Of a DNA stretch of 64,000 nucleotides, positions 41,079 through 49,563 are shown piece after piece. The notes beneath the pieces were generated by a model. The model ran no database searches, was not told the DNA's origin, and saw nothing but the letters and a program-made list of their open reading frames with translations. The DNA lies in the NCBI RefSeq assembly GCF_024978135.1, contig NZ_JANTEZ010000004.1:248001-312000 (forward strand). The letters are read 5' to 3'. The stretch comes from Herbiconiux gentiana (lineage in GTDB: Bacteria > Actinomycetota > Actinomycetes > Actinomycetales > Microbacteriaceae). The number at the start of each line of letters is the position of its first letter. Within the stretch, counting starts at the first letter, position 1. Both the position numbers and the translations under genes were made by a program.

Positions 41079-44000
41079 TCGCTCACCGCCTTGATCAGCT
41101 GGATCCGGTACTCGTACCGGTTCTGGTTGTCCCGCTCCTCGGGCGCGGCCACCCCGGAGAACTCGGCGGCGGCCATCCCCTCGGCGACCGCCTCGATGCG
41201 CCGGGCGATGTCGGCGAGCGCCTCGTCGTCGAGCGGATCCTGCACCCGCAGCGTGAACCGCCCCTCCCGGTCACCCTTGGCGACATACAGCAGAGCCGCC
41301 CCCCGGTGCACGATCCCCGATCCCGCGTCGGTGGCGTCCGCATCCGCAGCCCCGAGCGACACCCCTTCCTCCAGCGCCCCCGCATCCGGCGCCCCGCCGC
41401 CCCGTGCACCACCCAACGGCGCCCCGCGGCCCAGTGCGCCACCCACCGGCGCCCCGCCGCCCAGTGCACCATCCACCAGCGAACCGTCGCCCAATGCACC
41501 ACCCTCCGGCGCCTCGTCGCCCGGCGCACCAGCCTCCGGCGAGCCCTCCTCCGGCGCCCCGTCGCCCGGCGCGCCGAGACCGTCCACCGACCCGCGCACG
41601 AGCGCGAGCTGGTACGCCGCCATCTGCGCGTGCGTGGGCATGTCGGCGGCCCGCACCGGATACTTGCCCGTCTTCAGGTCGATGACGAGCAGCGTGCCGT
41701 CGCCGTCGCGCTCCACGCGGTCGATCGATCCGTTCACCTGCGCCCGACCCTGCCGGAACGAGAAGCCCGCCTCCGCCCCGACCAGCTCGTGCCCGTCGCG
41801 GCTCTCGAAGCGCCGGAGGTAGTCGGCGAGACCGTCCAGCTTCGTCTCGAGGGCCCGCCGCTCCCGCTGCTCGATCCACGGCGCCTCGAAGCGCAGCTCC
41901 TTCCAGCGCTCCTCCGACACCCGCGCGAGCGCCTCGACCGTCGGCTCGGCCTCGGGATCGGTCGACACCGACTCCATCGCCGCGTGCACGATGGTGCCGA
42001 TGCCTGCCGCCAGGCTCTTCGACCCGCCGGCCACCTGGTCGACGAACCAGATCAGCGGCGACTGCTCGAAGGCCTCGATGCGCGACGGCGACACCCGCAC
42101 CACGGCCTCCTCGTCGGCCGGATCGATGACCGGCTCGTCGGTCGACGCCGTCAGCAGCCCGTACCAGTCGGCGGGGTCGGCCCCGGCCGCACCCTCCTGG
42201 GCGAGGCGCGCGAGTGCGGCGGCCGCGCGCGAATCGTCGTCCTCCGCCACACGGCGGCGCAGGTAGCCGGTCAGGCCGCGCAGGGTGAGCGGATGCCGCG
42301 CCTGCGCCATCGGCTCCGCGTCGGGCGCGAAACCGAAGAACGGCGAGGGCTGCTCGTCGTCGTTCGCGACGCAGCTCAGCACGGTCAGGGTGCGCGAGCG
42401 CGAGACGGCGAGGGCGAACATCCGCAGCTCGTCGCCGAGCACCTCGGCACGCTGAGCGGCGGCGGCAGCCCCGGCCGCCTCGCTGTCGGCCTCGGGGCTC
42501 GGCCCACCCGAAGGCCCGGCCGAGGGCGATCCGCCTGAAACCGAAACGGTCGTCGACGGCTCGTCCTCGTCCGCTCTGAGAGGTGCGGCCGGTGCAGGGG
42601 CACCTGGCAACGGGTCAGCGGATGCCCGCCCCCACGCCGCCCCCGACAGCTCCCCCGCTTCGGCGATCGCCGTGAGCCGCTGCGCGTGCAGCAGCGACCC
42701 CCGCAGCCGGAGGTTCGGCCATACCGACTCCTGCAGCCCCGCGACCACGACGACGTCGACCTCGACCCCCACCGCGCCCGTCGGCGTCGTGACGAGCACG
42801 GCGTCGCTGCGCGAGCGGGGTGAGAGCGTGTCCTCCGGCACCTCGGCCGTGAGGAACTCGTCGAGGAACAGCTCCGCCGGCCGCTCGGGGTCGCGCTCCA
42901 CCGAGCGACGAGCCGCTGTGAACAGCGCGACCGCACCGTCGAGGTTGCGGTTCGCCTCGTCGGCGACGATGCCCGTGCCGGCGGCGAGGTCGCCCCATCG
43001 CTTGGCCAGACCGGTGCGCTGCCAGAGTTCCCAGAGCAGCTCCTCGACGCTGGCCCCGGCAACGTGGCTCGCGCGAACCGCCGCGAGCGTGGTGCCGAGA
43101 GCGGCGACGCGGCGCGCGGGACCGGAGTCGATCGTGGCGAGCACACCGGGGATGCGCACCGCCTCCTCGAGGAGCTCGTCGGAGTGCCGGCTGCCTCCGC
43201 TCGCCAGCTCCTCGTGCCGCAGGGCGAGCCGCAGCCGCCGCAGCCCCACTGCGTCGACGCCGCCGAGCGGCCCGAGGATGAGTGAGGAGACCGCGTCGGG
43301 CGTCAGCTCGAGCCGCCCGATCGCGAGCGCAACCCCCTCGGCGAGATGGCGCGCGGCGTAGTCGTCCCGCAGAGCCTGCACGGCCGACAGCGTGCGCGTC
43401 GGCACCTCTGCGAGCCCCAGCCCGCGCGCCATGGCCGGCACGAGGGCACCCGAGCGCACGATCACCGCCATCTGCGACCACTCGATGCCGTGCAGCAGAT
43501 ACTGCTCGCGGAGCAGCCGCGCGACCGTGGCGATCTCCCCGGCGCGCGTGTCGGCCTGGATGCGCAGCACACGTCCCCCGCCCGCCGCACCGGCCCCGGC
43601 GGCAACCGCCTGCGCGCCACCTGCCGGGGCCGCTCCCGCTATACCCGCGTCTGTGCCCGCCCCCGCGGCACCCGCACCCGCCCCGGCACCCGCCGCAACC
43701 GCCCCTGCGCCACCCGCGCTCGCCCCAGCAGACTCCGCGCCACCTGCACCCGCCGCAGCCACCCCGGCCCCGGCCGCGCCACCCGCCTCCACCGTGTCCC
43801 GCTGCCGCCCCGCCGCCGCCGTCCCGATCCGCTCGGTCACCCTCCGCGTCAGCCCCCGCAGCGCGCCTCGCTGTCGATGCGACTCCCGCAACACCACCGG
43901 CGACAGCGTCGGCACCCCGAGCGCCCGCGACAACTGCCCGAGCGCCCGCACGTCCGACCCGCGGAACCCCGTCGTCGCCGTGTCGGGATCGCCGAACGCC

Positions 44001-44872
44001 ACCACGGCGGCCCCCTGCCGAGCGAACTCGCGCACGAGGTTGACCGCGCCGATCGCCAGGTCGGGGAAGTCGTCGACAACCACGAGCCGCAGCCCCGCCG
44101 GCAGCCCCGCGTCGCGCACGATGCGTCGCGCCTCGGCGAGCAGCTCGGCCGAGTCGAGGTGCGCGACCTCGTAGGCCTCCAGGGTCGCCTGGTACTCGGT
44201 GAGGAACGCCGCCGCCCCCTCCCACTCCGGTAGCCCCTGAGCGACGCCGAGCCGCGCCAGCCCCGACGGCGAGACCCCGTTCTCGGTCGCGCGCATCATC
44301 AGCTCGCGCAGTTCGGTGCGGAACTCCTTCAGGCTCCGCACCTCCGCCGGCAGCGACGCCGGCCACGGAACGGCCGCCCGCCCGGCGAGCTCGTCGTCGA
44401 TGCCGCCCTGCAGCAGTTCCGCCACGATCCTGTCCTGCTCCGCACCCGTCAGCAGCGCCACGGCCCGGGCAGGGGCGACGGATGCCCGCACCGAACCCGC
44501 GACCGCGGCGGCCCCTGCGCCGGCCGCCGTGCGGTCTCCCCCCGTGCGCACGATGCCGAACGCCGCCGAACTGGGCGTGCGCGCCAGCGGACCACTGCTC
44601 GGCACCCCGAGCCGGAGTGCCACCCGGTCGCGCAGCCGCGTCGCACTCTGGCGTGTCGGTGCGAGCACCAGCACGCTCTCGGGCGCGAGACCGTGCCGCC
44701 CCACCCGATCCGCCACGAACTCGACGAGCGCCGTCGTCTTGCCCGTGCCCGGCGCCCCGATCACCGCGAACGACGCCTCGACCGGCCGCGCGAGCAGCTC
44801 GGCGAACGCGCTGCGGGGGGCTTCGGAGGGTGCGTCGATCACGGCCACCACGGTACCGTCCCCCTCCGACAT
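41075..44872 (-). CDS. adnA: AdnA subunit of the AdnAB helicase-nuclease
   Basis: 1265 residues from the ATG at 44872 (MSEGDG); a GTG at 44986 would add 38 residues made largely of GAVVGGLV repeats. N-terminal SF1 motor with Walker A 'IGAPGTGKTTALVEF'; motif II is VVDDFPDL rather than DExxD, and motif III lacks the usual Gln ('FGDPDTATTGFRG'), consistent with the weaker motor role of AdnA. The C-terminal nuclease has 'VNGSIDRVE', 'LLVIDLKTGKYP' and 'QMAAYQLAL'. Two low-complexity insertions stand out: Ala/Gly-rich (plus about 43565-43815) and a GAPxGGA-type repeat inside the nuclease (plus about 41345-41585). Upstream partner of adnB. Confidence 0.92.
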   Translation of the reverse strand: MSEGDGTVVAVIDAPSEAPRSAFAELLARPVEASFAVIGAPGTGKTTALVEFVADRVGRHGLAPESVLVLAPTRQSATRLRDRVALRLGVPSSGPLARTPSSAAFGIVRTGGDRTAAGAGAAAVAGSVRASVAPARAVALLTGAEQDRIVAELLQGGIDDELAGRAAVPWPASLPAEVRSLKEFRTELRELMMRATENGVSPSGLARLGVAQGLPEWEGAAAFLTEYQATLEAYEVAHLDSAELLAEARRIVRDAGLPAGLRLVVVDDFPDLAIGAVNLVREFARQGAAVVAFGDPDTATTGFRGSDVRALGQLSRALGVPTLSPVVLRESHRQRGALRGLTRRVTERIGTAAAGRQRDTVEAGGAAGAGVAAAGAGGAESAGASAGGAGAVAAGAGAGAGAAGAGTDAGIAGAAPAGGAQAVAAGAGAAGGGRVLRIQADTRAGEIATVARLLREQYLLHGIEWSQMAVIVRSGALVPAMARGLGLAEVPTRTLSAVQALRDDYAARHLAEGVALAIGRLELTPDAVSSLILGPLGGVDAVGLRRLRLALRHEELASGGSRHSDELLEEAVRIPGVLATIDSGPARRVAALGTTLAAVRASHVAGASVEELLWELWQRTGLAKRWGDLAAGTGIVADEANRNLDGAVALFTAARRSVERDPERPAELFLDEFLTAEVPEDTLSPRSRSDAVLVTTPTGAVGVEVDVVVVAGLQESVWPNLRLRGSLLHAQRLTAIAEAGELSGAAWGRASADPLPGAPAPAAPLRADEDEPSTTVSVSGGSPSAGPSGGPSPEADSEAAGAAAAAQRAEVLGDELRMFALAVSRSRTLTVLSCVANDDEQPSPFFGFAPDAEPMAQARHPLTLRGLTGYLRRRVAEDDDSRAAAALARLAQEGAAGADPADWYGLLTASTDEPVIDPADEEAVVRVSPSRIEAFEQSPLIWFVDQVAGGSKSLAAGIGTIVHAAMESVSTDPEAEPTVEALARVSEERWKELRFEAPWIEQRERRALETKLDGLADYLRRFESRDGHELVGAEAGFSFRQGRAQVNGSIDRVERDGDGTLLVIDLKTGKYPVRAADMPTHAQMAAYQLALVRGSVDGLGAPGDGAPEEGSPEAGAPGDEAPEGGALGDGSLVDGALGGGAPVGGALGRGAPLGGARGGGAPDAGALEEGVSLGAADADATDAGSGIVHRGAALLYVAKGDREGRFTLRVQDPLDDEALADIARRIEAVAEGMAAAEFSGVAAPEERDNQNRYEYRIQLIKAVSE

Positions 44873-44910
44873 CGCCGGTCCGAGCATCCGCCCGCGCCCG
44901 TCGAACCCGG

Positions 44911-44975
44911 CACCGACCAGCCCACCGACCACGGCACCGACCAGCCCACCGACCACGGCACCGACGACGCCACCC
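44911..44975. repeat. 24-bp tandem repeat upstream of adnA
   Basis: CACCGACCAGCCCACCGACC plus ACGG is repeated exactly twice (44911-44934, 44935-44958), then a partial third copy follows. If adnA used the upstream GTG at 44986 it would encode GLVGAVVG repeats; otherwise it is a minisatellite in the divergent adnA/DUF3107 promoter region (44873-45115). Confidence 0.8.
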
Positions 44976-45115
44976 GAGCCCCTCACCCCACCCCGACCGC
45001 CCTGTTCGCTCTGGGCTGGTGCCCACGCGCCCCATTCGGCGGGCGGTGTCGGGGGTGTGCCGTACTCTGAAACCGTGGCCGGTCGAATCGGTCACGTGAC
45101 GTGAAAGGCACTTTG

Positions 45116-45340
45116 ATGGACATCCGTATCGGCATCGCCAACTCGCCCCGTGAGCTCAACTTCGAGTCGAGCCAGTCCCCCGCCGAGATCGAGGCGATCG
45201 TCTCCGAGGCCCTCACCAACGGCGGCACCCACGTCTCGCTGAAAGACGACAAGGGCAAGCAGTACCTCGTGCCCGTCGCCTCGCTCAGCTACGTCGAGAT
45301 CGGCAGCGAAGAGTCGCGCCGCGTCGGCTTCGTCGCCTAG
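45116..45340 (+). CDS. DUF3107 family protein
   Basis: 74 residues from the ATG at 45116, preceded by AAAGG at a good distance. The sequence 'MDIRIGIANSPREL', an alternating central part with 'VSLKDDKGKQYLVPVASLSYVEIG' and the end RRVGFVA match the small actinobacterial DUF3107 family (the TB9.4/Rv3208A type). Cytosolic and of unknown function. Divergent from adnA, and followed nine bases later by a small membrane protein. Confidence 0.9.
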   Translation: MDIRIGIANSPRELNFESSQSPAEIEAIVSEALTNGGTHVSLKDDKGKQYLVPVASLSYVEIGSEESRRVGFVA

Positions 45341-45349
45341 CCTCTCCTC

Positions 45350-45652
45350 ATGGAGCTGCTGTTCATCACCCTCGGCGGTGTCATCCTCGGGCTGATCGCG
45401 CGCTATGCCCTGCCGAACCGCGACCGGCACGGCGCCGTGGTGGTGCCCGCCATCGGCGCGGCCGTCGCGGCGGTCGTCTGGGTGGCTCTCACCTGGGCCG
45501 GCCTCCCGTGGGACGGTGGGTGGATCTGGGTGATCAGCCTGGTCGTCACGGCCGTAGCGGTCGTGGTGGCCGACGTGCTGATCGGCCGCACCCGCAAGGA
45601 GCGCGACGATCTGCGCCTGCAGCAGCTGCTGAAGGGCCGCGCCGCCGCCTGA
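45350..45652 (+). CDS. Small membrane protein, unknown function
   Basis: 100 residues. Three hydrophobic helices (about 2-18, 28-48, 57-78) and a charged C-terminal tail ('GRTRKERDDLRLQQLLKGR'). It has no motif I recognise. It probably shares a transcript with the DUF3107 gene. Its stop codon is the first element of a short degenerate tandem array running to about 45750. Confidence 0.75.
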   Translation: MELLFITLGGVILGLIARYALPNRDRHGAVVVPAIGAAVAAVVWVALTWAGLPWDGGWIWVISLVVTAVAVVVADVLIGRTRKERDDLRLQQLLKGRAAA

Positions 45653-45752
45653 GTGCGACGGCAAGCACTCCCGTGCTGCGGCAAGAACCTGAGTGCCGCG
45701 AAAACCACCTGGGTGCTGCGACAACCACCCGGCCGCTGCGGCACCATCCGTC
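45645..45752 (+). repeat. Stop-anchored degenerate ~20-bp tandem repeat
   Basis: Consecutive units resembling GTGCTGCGGCAAGAACCT start at the TGA of the 45350 gene and continue for about five copies (for example GAGTGCCGCGAAAACCACCT and GGGTGCTGCGACAACCACCC). The CCTGAGTG context of the stop codon recurs at 45690. The array fills the gap to the converging ferritin-like gene. Confidence 0.7.
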
Positions 45753-45783
45753 GTCGTCATCGAGCGGATGCTCGTCCCGGTGC

Positions 45784-46500
45784 CTAAGCGGTCAGCCCGA
45801 GCCGATCCATCCGCCGCGTGTGCGACGCGATCATCTCGGTGAACACGGGCTCGATCCGCTGCTCGTCCGTCGCCTGGTTGCCGGTCAGGTGGATGGCGGA
45901 GCGGCACACGAGCAGCGTGTCGCCGACGACCCTCCGCCCCCACATCGCGAGCCGCGGCCCGAGCACCGGATCGGCGGCGATCCCCTCGGCCAGCAGGTCG
46001 GCGATCGCCCGCCGGCCGGTCTCGGCGTCGAGGATCGCGACGCAGCGCGGAGCGATGTCACCGGGCAGACCGGCGGCCAACAGCGTGAAGAAGTCGTCGA
46101 GGATGCCGGCGGTGAGGTAGACGCTCGCCAGCTGCTCGAACCAGTCGCCGCCGCGCACCAGCGAGCGGTACCGGTCGATCCCGGCCACGAAGGGCGAGAT
46201 GACGTCGGCCGGCACATCCACCCGCCGACGGATCTCGGCGACCAGCCGTTCGTGCTTGTCGAGCGCCTGGCTGGCCGCGGGGGCCAGCGCCTGCTTGGCG
46301 GCCACCGTCGGAGCGGCGGCGATCGCATCCGACACCTCTTCGAACACGGCCAGCTGCACATAGGCGGCCTGCCCCAGATAGGGCAGCACCTCGGGCGTCA
46401 GCTCGGCCAGGTTGACCTTCGGGTAGCTCGCCGAGTCGTCCCGGGGTTTCAGCCGCGGGATGTCGATGCGCACCTTCGGGCGGCGGAGAAAACCGAACAC
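45784..46500 (-). CDS. Ferritin-like fold protein, conserved in actinobacteria
   Basis: 238 residues from a GTG at 46500 (MFGFLRRPKV). Helical ferritin-like layout with 'FEEVSDAIAAAP', 'LDKHERLVAEI', 'FFTLLAAGLPGD', 'AILDAETGRRAIADL' and 'EMIASHTRRMDRLG'; Glu/His residues in E-x2-H-like positions may bind a di-iron centre, as in tRNA (ms2io6A) hydroxylase relatives, but the full ligand set is not certain. Divergent from the RhlE-type helicase, as Rv3210c is from Rv3211. Function unknown. Confidence 0.8.
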   Translation of the reverse strand: MFGFLRRPKVRIDIPRLKPRDDSASYPKVNLAELTPEVLPYLGQAAYVQLAVFEEVSDAIAAAPTVAAKQALAPAASQALDKHERLVAEIRRRVDVPADVISPFVAGIDRYRSLVRGGDWFEQLASVYLTAGILDDFFTLLAAGLPGDIAPRCVAILDAETGRRAIADLLAEGIAADPVLGPRLAMWGRRVVGDTLLVCRSAIHLTGNQATDEQRIEPVFTEMIASHTRRMDRLGLTA

Positions 46501-46711
46501 GACGCCAATCCTAACGGGGCCTGCCACGGCCGTCCGACCCGCCGCCCGGGGCCTTCCGGCCTGTGCGCAGGCCCCGTCCACTAAACTCGATCCGGGCCCT
46601 GACGCAAATCGGGGCAATCCGCCGCCGCCCGGCGCCATCGCCGGTCATCGCTCAGGTCAGCCGAGCACCGTTCCTCACTACGGCGGCACCGCTTCCACGA
46701 CAGGTATCCAC

Positions 46712-48451
46712 GTGAATTTCTCAGACCTCAAGGTCGACCAGGACATGGTCGACGCTCTCGCGAGCAAAGGCATCCTCGAACCGTTCCCCATCCAGGAGCA
46801 GACCATCCCCCTGGCCCTCGACGGGCAAGACATCATCGGCCAGGCCAAGACGGGAACCGGCAAGACCTTCGGCTTCGGCCTCCCCCTCATCCAGCGCCTG
46901 GGTCTCGACCCCGAGCCCGGCGTCAAGGCGCTCGTCGTCGTGCCGACGCGCGAGCTGTGCGTGCAGGTCACCGAAGACCTCGAGATCGCCGCGGGCAACC
47001 GCCCCACGAAGATCGTCTCGATCTACGGCGGCAAGGCCTACGAGGGCCAGATCGAGCAGATCAAGGCCGGCGCTCAGATCGTCGTCGGCACCCCCGGGCG
47101 CCTGCTCGACCTCGCCGGTCAGCGCCTGCTGAACCTCGGCGCCGTGCAGGAGATGGTGCTCGACGAGGCCGACAAGATGCTCGACCTCGGATTCCTCGCC
47201 GACATCGAGAAGCTCTTCGCCCAGACCCCGGCGAACCGCCACACCATGCTCTTCTCGGCGACGATGCCCGGCCCGATCGTCGCCCTCGCGCGCCGCTTCA
47301 TGAACCGGCCCATCCACATCCGCGCCACGGACCCCGACGAGGGCCTGACGCAGGCGAACATCAAGCACCTCGTCTACCGCGCCCACAACATGGACAAGGA
47401 CGAGGTCATCGCCCGCATCCTGCAGGCCGAGGGTCGCGGCAAGACCGTCATCTTCACCCGCACCAAGCGCGCCGCGGCGAAGCTGGTCGAGGAGCTCAAC
47501 GACCGCGGCTTCAATGCCGCCGCCGTGCACGGCGACCTGAACCAGGAGCAGCGCGAGCGCGCCATGGCCGCCTTCAAGGCCGGCAAGAAGGACATCCTGA
47601 TCGCCACCGACGTCGCCGCCCGCGGCATCGACGTCGACGACGTCACGCACGTGATCAACCACACCATCCCCGACGACGACAAGACCTACCTGCACCGCGC
47701 CGGCCGCACCGGCCGTGCGGGCAAGACCGGCATCGCGGTCACCTTCGTCGACTGGGACGACCTGCACAAGTGGGCGCTGATCAACCGCGCCCTCGAGTTC
47801 GGCCAGCCCGAGCCGACCGAGACGTACTCGTCGTCGCCGCACCTGTTCACCGACCTCGACATCCCGGCGGGCACCCGCGGGCGGCTGAAGGCCACATCGC
47901 GGTCGGCCGAGGCCGGCACGGCGCCGCGCAGCGACCGCGGTGACCGTGGAGAGCGCGGCGGCGACCGCGGTGGTCGCGGGGGCGAGCGCCCCGAGCGCAG
48001 CGACCGTCCGGCTCGTGGCGGCGACCGCGGTTCCCGCGCGGGCTCGGGAGCGGGCACGGGGGCGCGCGCCACGCAGGGCACCGTCTCGGCTCCGGCCTCC
48101 GACGCGTCGGGCAGCGAGTCGGAGGCGCCCATCGCCGCCGTCGCCGCGAGCGCCACGGCGGCCGGTGAGAACGCCGGTGCCCCGCGCAACCGCAACCGCA
48201 ACCGCCGCTCGGGCGGCTCGGGCTCGTCTCCCACCTCGGTGCTCGACAACGACACCTCGCGCAAGCTCGCTCCGGGCTCGCTGGCCTCCGGCACGTTGCC
48301 CGACGCGATCAGGGCCTCGACGGGGCAGAAGCAGTCGGGGTCGACCGAGTCGACCTCGACCGGCTCGGGCAGCGAGCACCACGACAGCAACAGCGCCCCG
48401 CGTCGCCGCAGCCGTTCGCGCCGCCGCGGCCCCCGCCCCGCGGGCGAGTAG
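46712..48451 (+). CDS. DEAD-box RNA helicase (RhlE-like)
   Basis: 579 residues with a GTG start at 46712 (MNFSDLKVD), the usual N-terminus of the group; the open frame extends further upstream but without similarity. Motifs in order: Q motif 'PFPIQEQTIP', I 'AKTGTGKT', Ia PTREL, 'TPGRLLD', DEAD, SAT, 'VIFTRTKRAA', 'VAARGIDVDDV' and 'HRAGRTGRAGKTG'. After about residue 405 comes a long Arg/Gly/Ser-rich tail with RGG-like clusters (GDRGERGGDRGGRGG), which likely binds RNA non-specifically. Expected roles are rRNA maturation and mRNA turnover. Confidence 0.93.
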   Translation: MNFSDLKVDQDMVDALASKGILEPFPIQEQTIPLALDGQDIIGQAKTGTGKTFGFGLPLIQRLGLDPEPGVKALVVVPTRELCVQVTEDLEIAAGNRPTKIVSIYGGKAYEGQIEQIKAGAQIVVGTPGRLLDLAGQRLLNLGAVQEMVLDEADKMLDLGFLADIEKLFAQTPANRHTMLFSATMPGPIVALARRFMNRPIHIRATDPDEGLTQANIKHLVYRAHNMDKDEVIARILQAEGRGKTVIFTRTKRAAAKLVEELNDRGFNAAAVHGDLNQEQRERAMAAFKAGKKDILIATDVAARGIDVDDVTHVINHTIPDDDKTYLHRAGRTGRAGKTGIAVTFVDWDDLHKWALINRALEFGQPEPTETYSSSPHLFTDLDIPAGTRGRLKATSRSAEAGTAPRSDRGDRGERGGDRGGRGGERPERSDRPARGGDRGSRAGSGAGTGARATQGTVSAPASDASGSESEAPIAAVAASATAAGENAGAPRNRNRNRRSGGSGSSPTSVLDNDTSRKLAPGSLASGTLPDAIRASTGQKQSGSTESTSTGSGSEHHDSNSAPRRRSRSRRRGPRPAGE

Positions 48452-48463
48452 CACCCACCTACC

Positions 48464-48502
48464 GCGAAGACGGCCGCGCCCCTCGGGGCCGGCCGTCTTC
48501 GC
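48464..48502 (+). terminator. Hairpin terminator between convergent rhlE-like and PHP genes
   Basis: GCGAAGACGGCC (48464-48475) pairs perfectly with GGCCGTCTTCGC (48491-48502), 12 base pairs around a 15-base GC-rich loop, 13 bases after the helicase stop. No U tract follows, which is common for high-GC actinobacterial terminators. Confidence 0.75.
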
Positions 48503-48589
48503 CGTTCCCGGGCCCCGCGCCGGGTGGCCGGATGCGCGCGCCCGCGTCCCGGCCGAGCATCCGCCCCTCAGACCCGGCGGCGAACGGCC

Positions 48590-49459
48590 CTACGCGTAGA
48601 CCGGGCTCCAGCCGGTGGCGCGCGCGATGAGCCGGTCGAGCACCTCGGCCCGCGTGGTGTTCTCGCCGAGCCGGTTCGGCTTGCCCTCGCCGTGGTAGTC
48701 GCTCGACCCGGTGAGGGCGAGCCCGTACCGGTCGGCGAGCCGCAGCAGGCGCTCGCGCCCCTCGGCGGTGTTCTCGCGGTGGTCGATCTCGAGGCCGAAG
48801 AGGCCTGCGTCGACGAGGTCGCCCATGCGCTCGTCAAGCGCCACATCGGCCCGGCTGACGGTGGCCGGATGCGCGATGACCGGCACTCCCCCGGCCGCGA
48901 CCACGAGCTCGACCGCCAGCAGCGGGTCGGGGGCGTAGTGCGGCTGGTAGTAACCGGCGCGCCAGTGCAGGATGCCCGCGAACGCCTCACTGCGCGTCGC
49001 CGCCAGCCCCCGGGCCACGAGCGCGTCGGCGATATGCGGGCGCCCGACGGTGGCGCCGGGGGTCGTCTGGGCGAGCACGTCGTCCCACCCCACGTCGTAG
49101 TCGCGGCCGATTCGGGCCACCATCTCCTCGGCGCGGTGCAGGCGGGCCTCACGGATGCGCGCCGTCTCCGCCACGAGCTTGGCGTTGTTGGGGTCGAACA
49201 GGTACGCGAGCATGTGCACGCTCGACCAGTCGACACGGGTGCTGAGCTCCATGCCCGGGATGAGCGTGACGCCGAACTCGACAGCCGCGCCGCTCGCCTC
49301 CGACCAGCCGGCGGTGGAATCGTGGTCGGTCAGGGCGACGGTGCCGAGACCCGCGTCGGCCGCGGCCCGAACCAGGATGCCCGGCGACTCGGTTCCGTCG
49401 CTGACACGACTGTGCGTGTGCAGGTCGATCGGCGCACGGAACAGCCGATCGGGAGACAT
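48590..49459 (-). CDS. PHP-domain phosphoesterase (nucleoside 3',5'-bisphosphate phosphatase-like)
   Basis: 289 residues. Four PHP metal motifs are present: 'DLHTHSRVSDG' (12-22), 'TDHDST' (about 41), 'IAHPATVSRAD' (about 190) and 'SDYHGEGK' near 255, plus 'GMELST' for the Glu ligand. Cytosolic trinuclear-metal phosphoesterases of this type (YciV/TrpH/RnaA-like) hydrolyse 3',5'-bisphosphonucleotides or short 5'-RNA ends. Converges with the RhlE-like helicase across a hairpin and is divergent from pepP. Substrate inferred from family only. Confidence 0.9.
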   Translation of the reverse strand: MSPDRLFRAPIDLHTHSRVSDGTESPGILVRAAADAGLGTVALTDHDSTAGWSEASGAAVEFGVTLIPGMELSTRVDWSSVHMLAYLFDPNNAKLVAETARIREARLHRAEEMVARIGRDYDVGWDDVLAQTTPGATVGRPHIADALVARGLAATRSEAFAGILHWRAGYYQPHYAPDPLLAVELVVAAGGVPVIAHPATVSRADVALDERMGDLVDAGLFGLEIDHRENTAEGRERLLRLADRYGLALTGSSDYHGEGKPNRLGENTTRAEVLDRLIARATGWSPVYA

Positions 49460-49563
49460 CCCACCATGCTAACCACTCCACGATCCGTCCACAGACAGCC
49501 GCATCCGTCCACAGCCCGGGGTCGACCCCGCACACCGTCGGCGGCTGGGTGGAGAATGGAGGA

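Noticed and set aside
41345-41585. Possible CRISPR-like or separate repeat element in adnA
   Set aside because: The repeats are contiguous, in frame, without spacers, and encode a Gly/Ala/Pro loop of the nuclease domain.
37107-41822. 1571-codon plus-strand frame across adnB/adnA
   Set aside because: Antisense shadow of two genes with full helicase and nuclease motifs; its length reflects GC bias.
45116-45340. Earlier GTG start for DUF3107 at 45101
   Set aside because: The AAAGG ribosome site falls inside that extension and is correctly spaced for the ATG at 45116, where family similarity begins.
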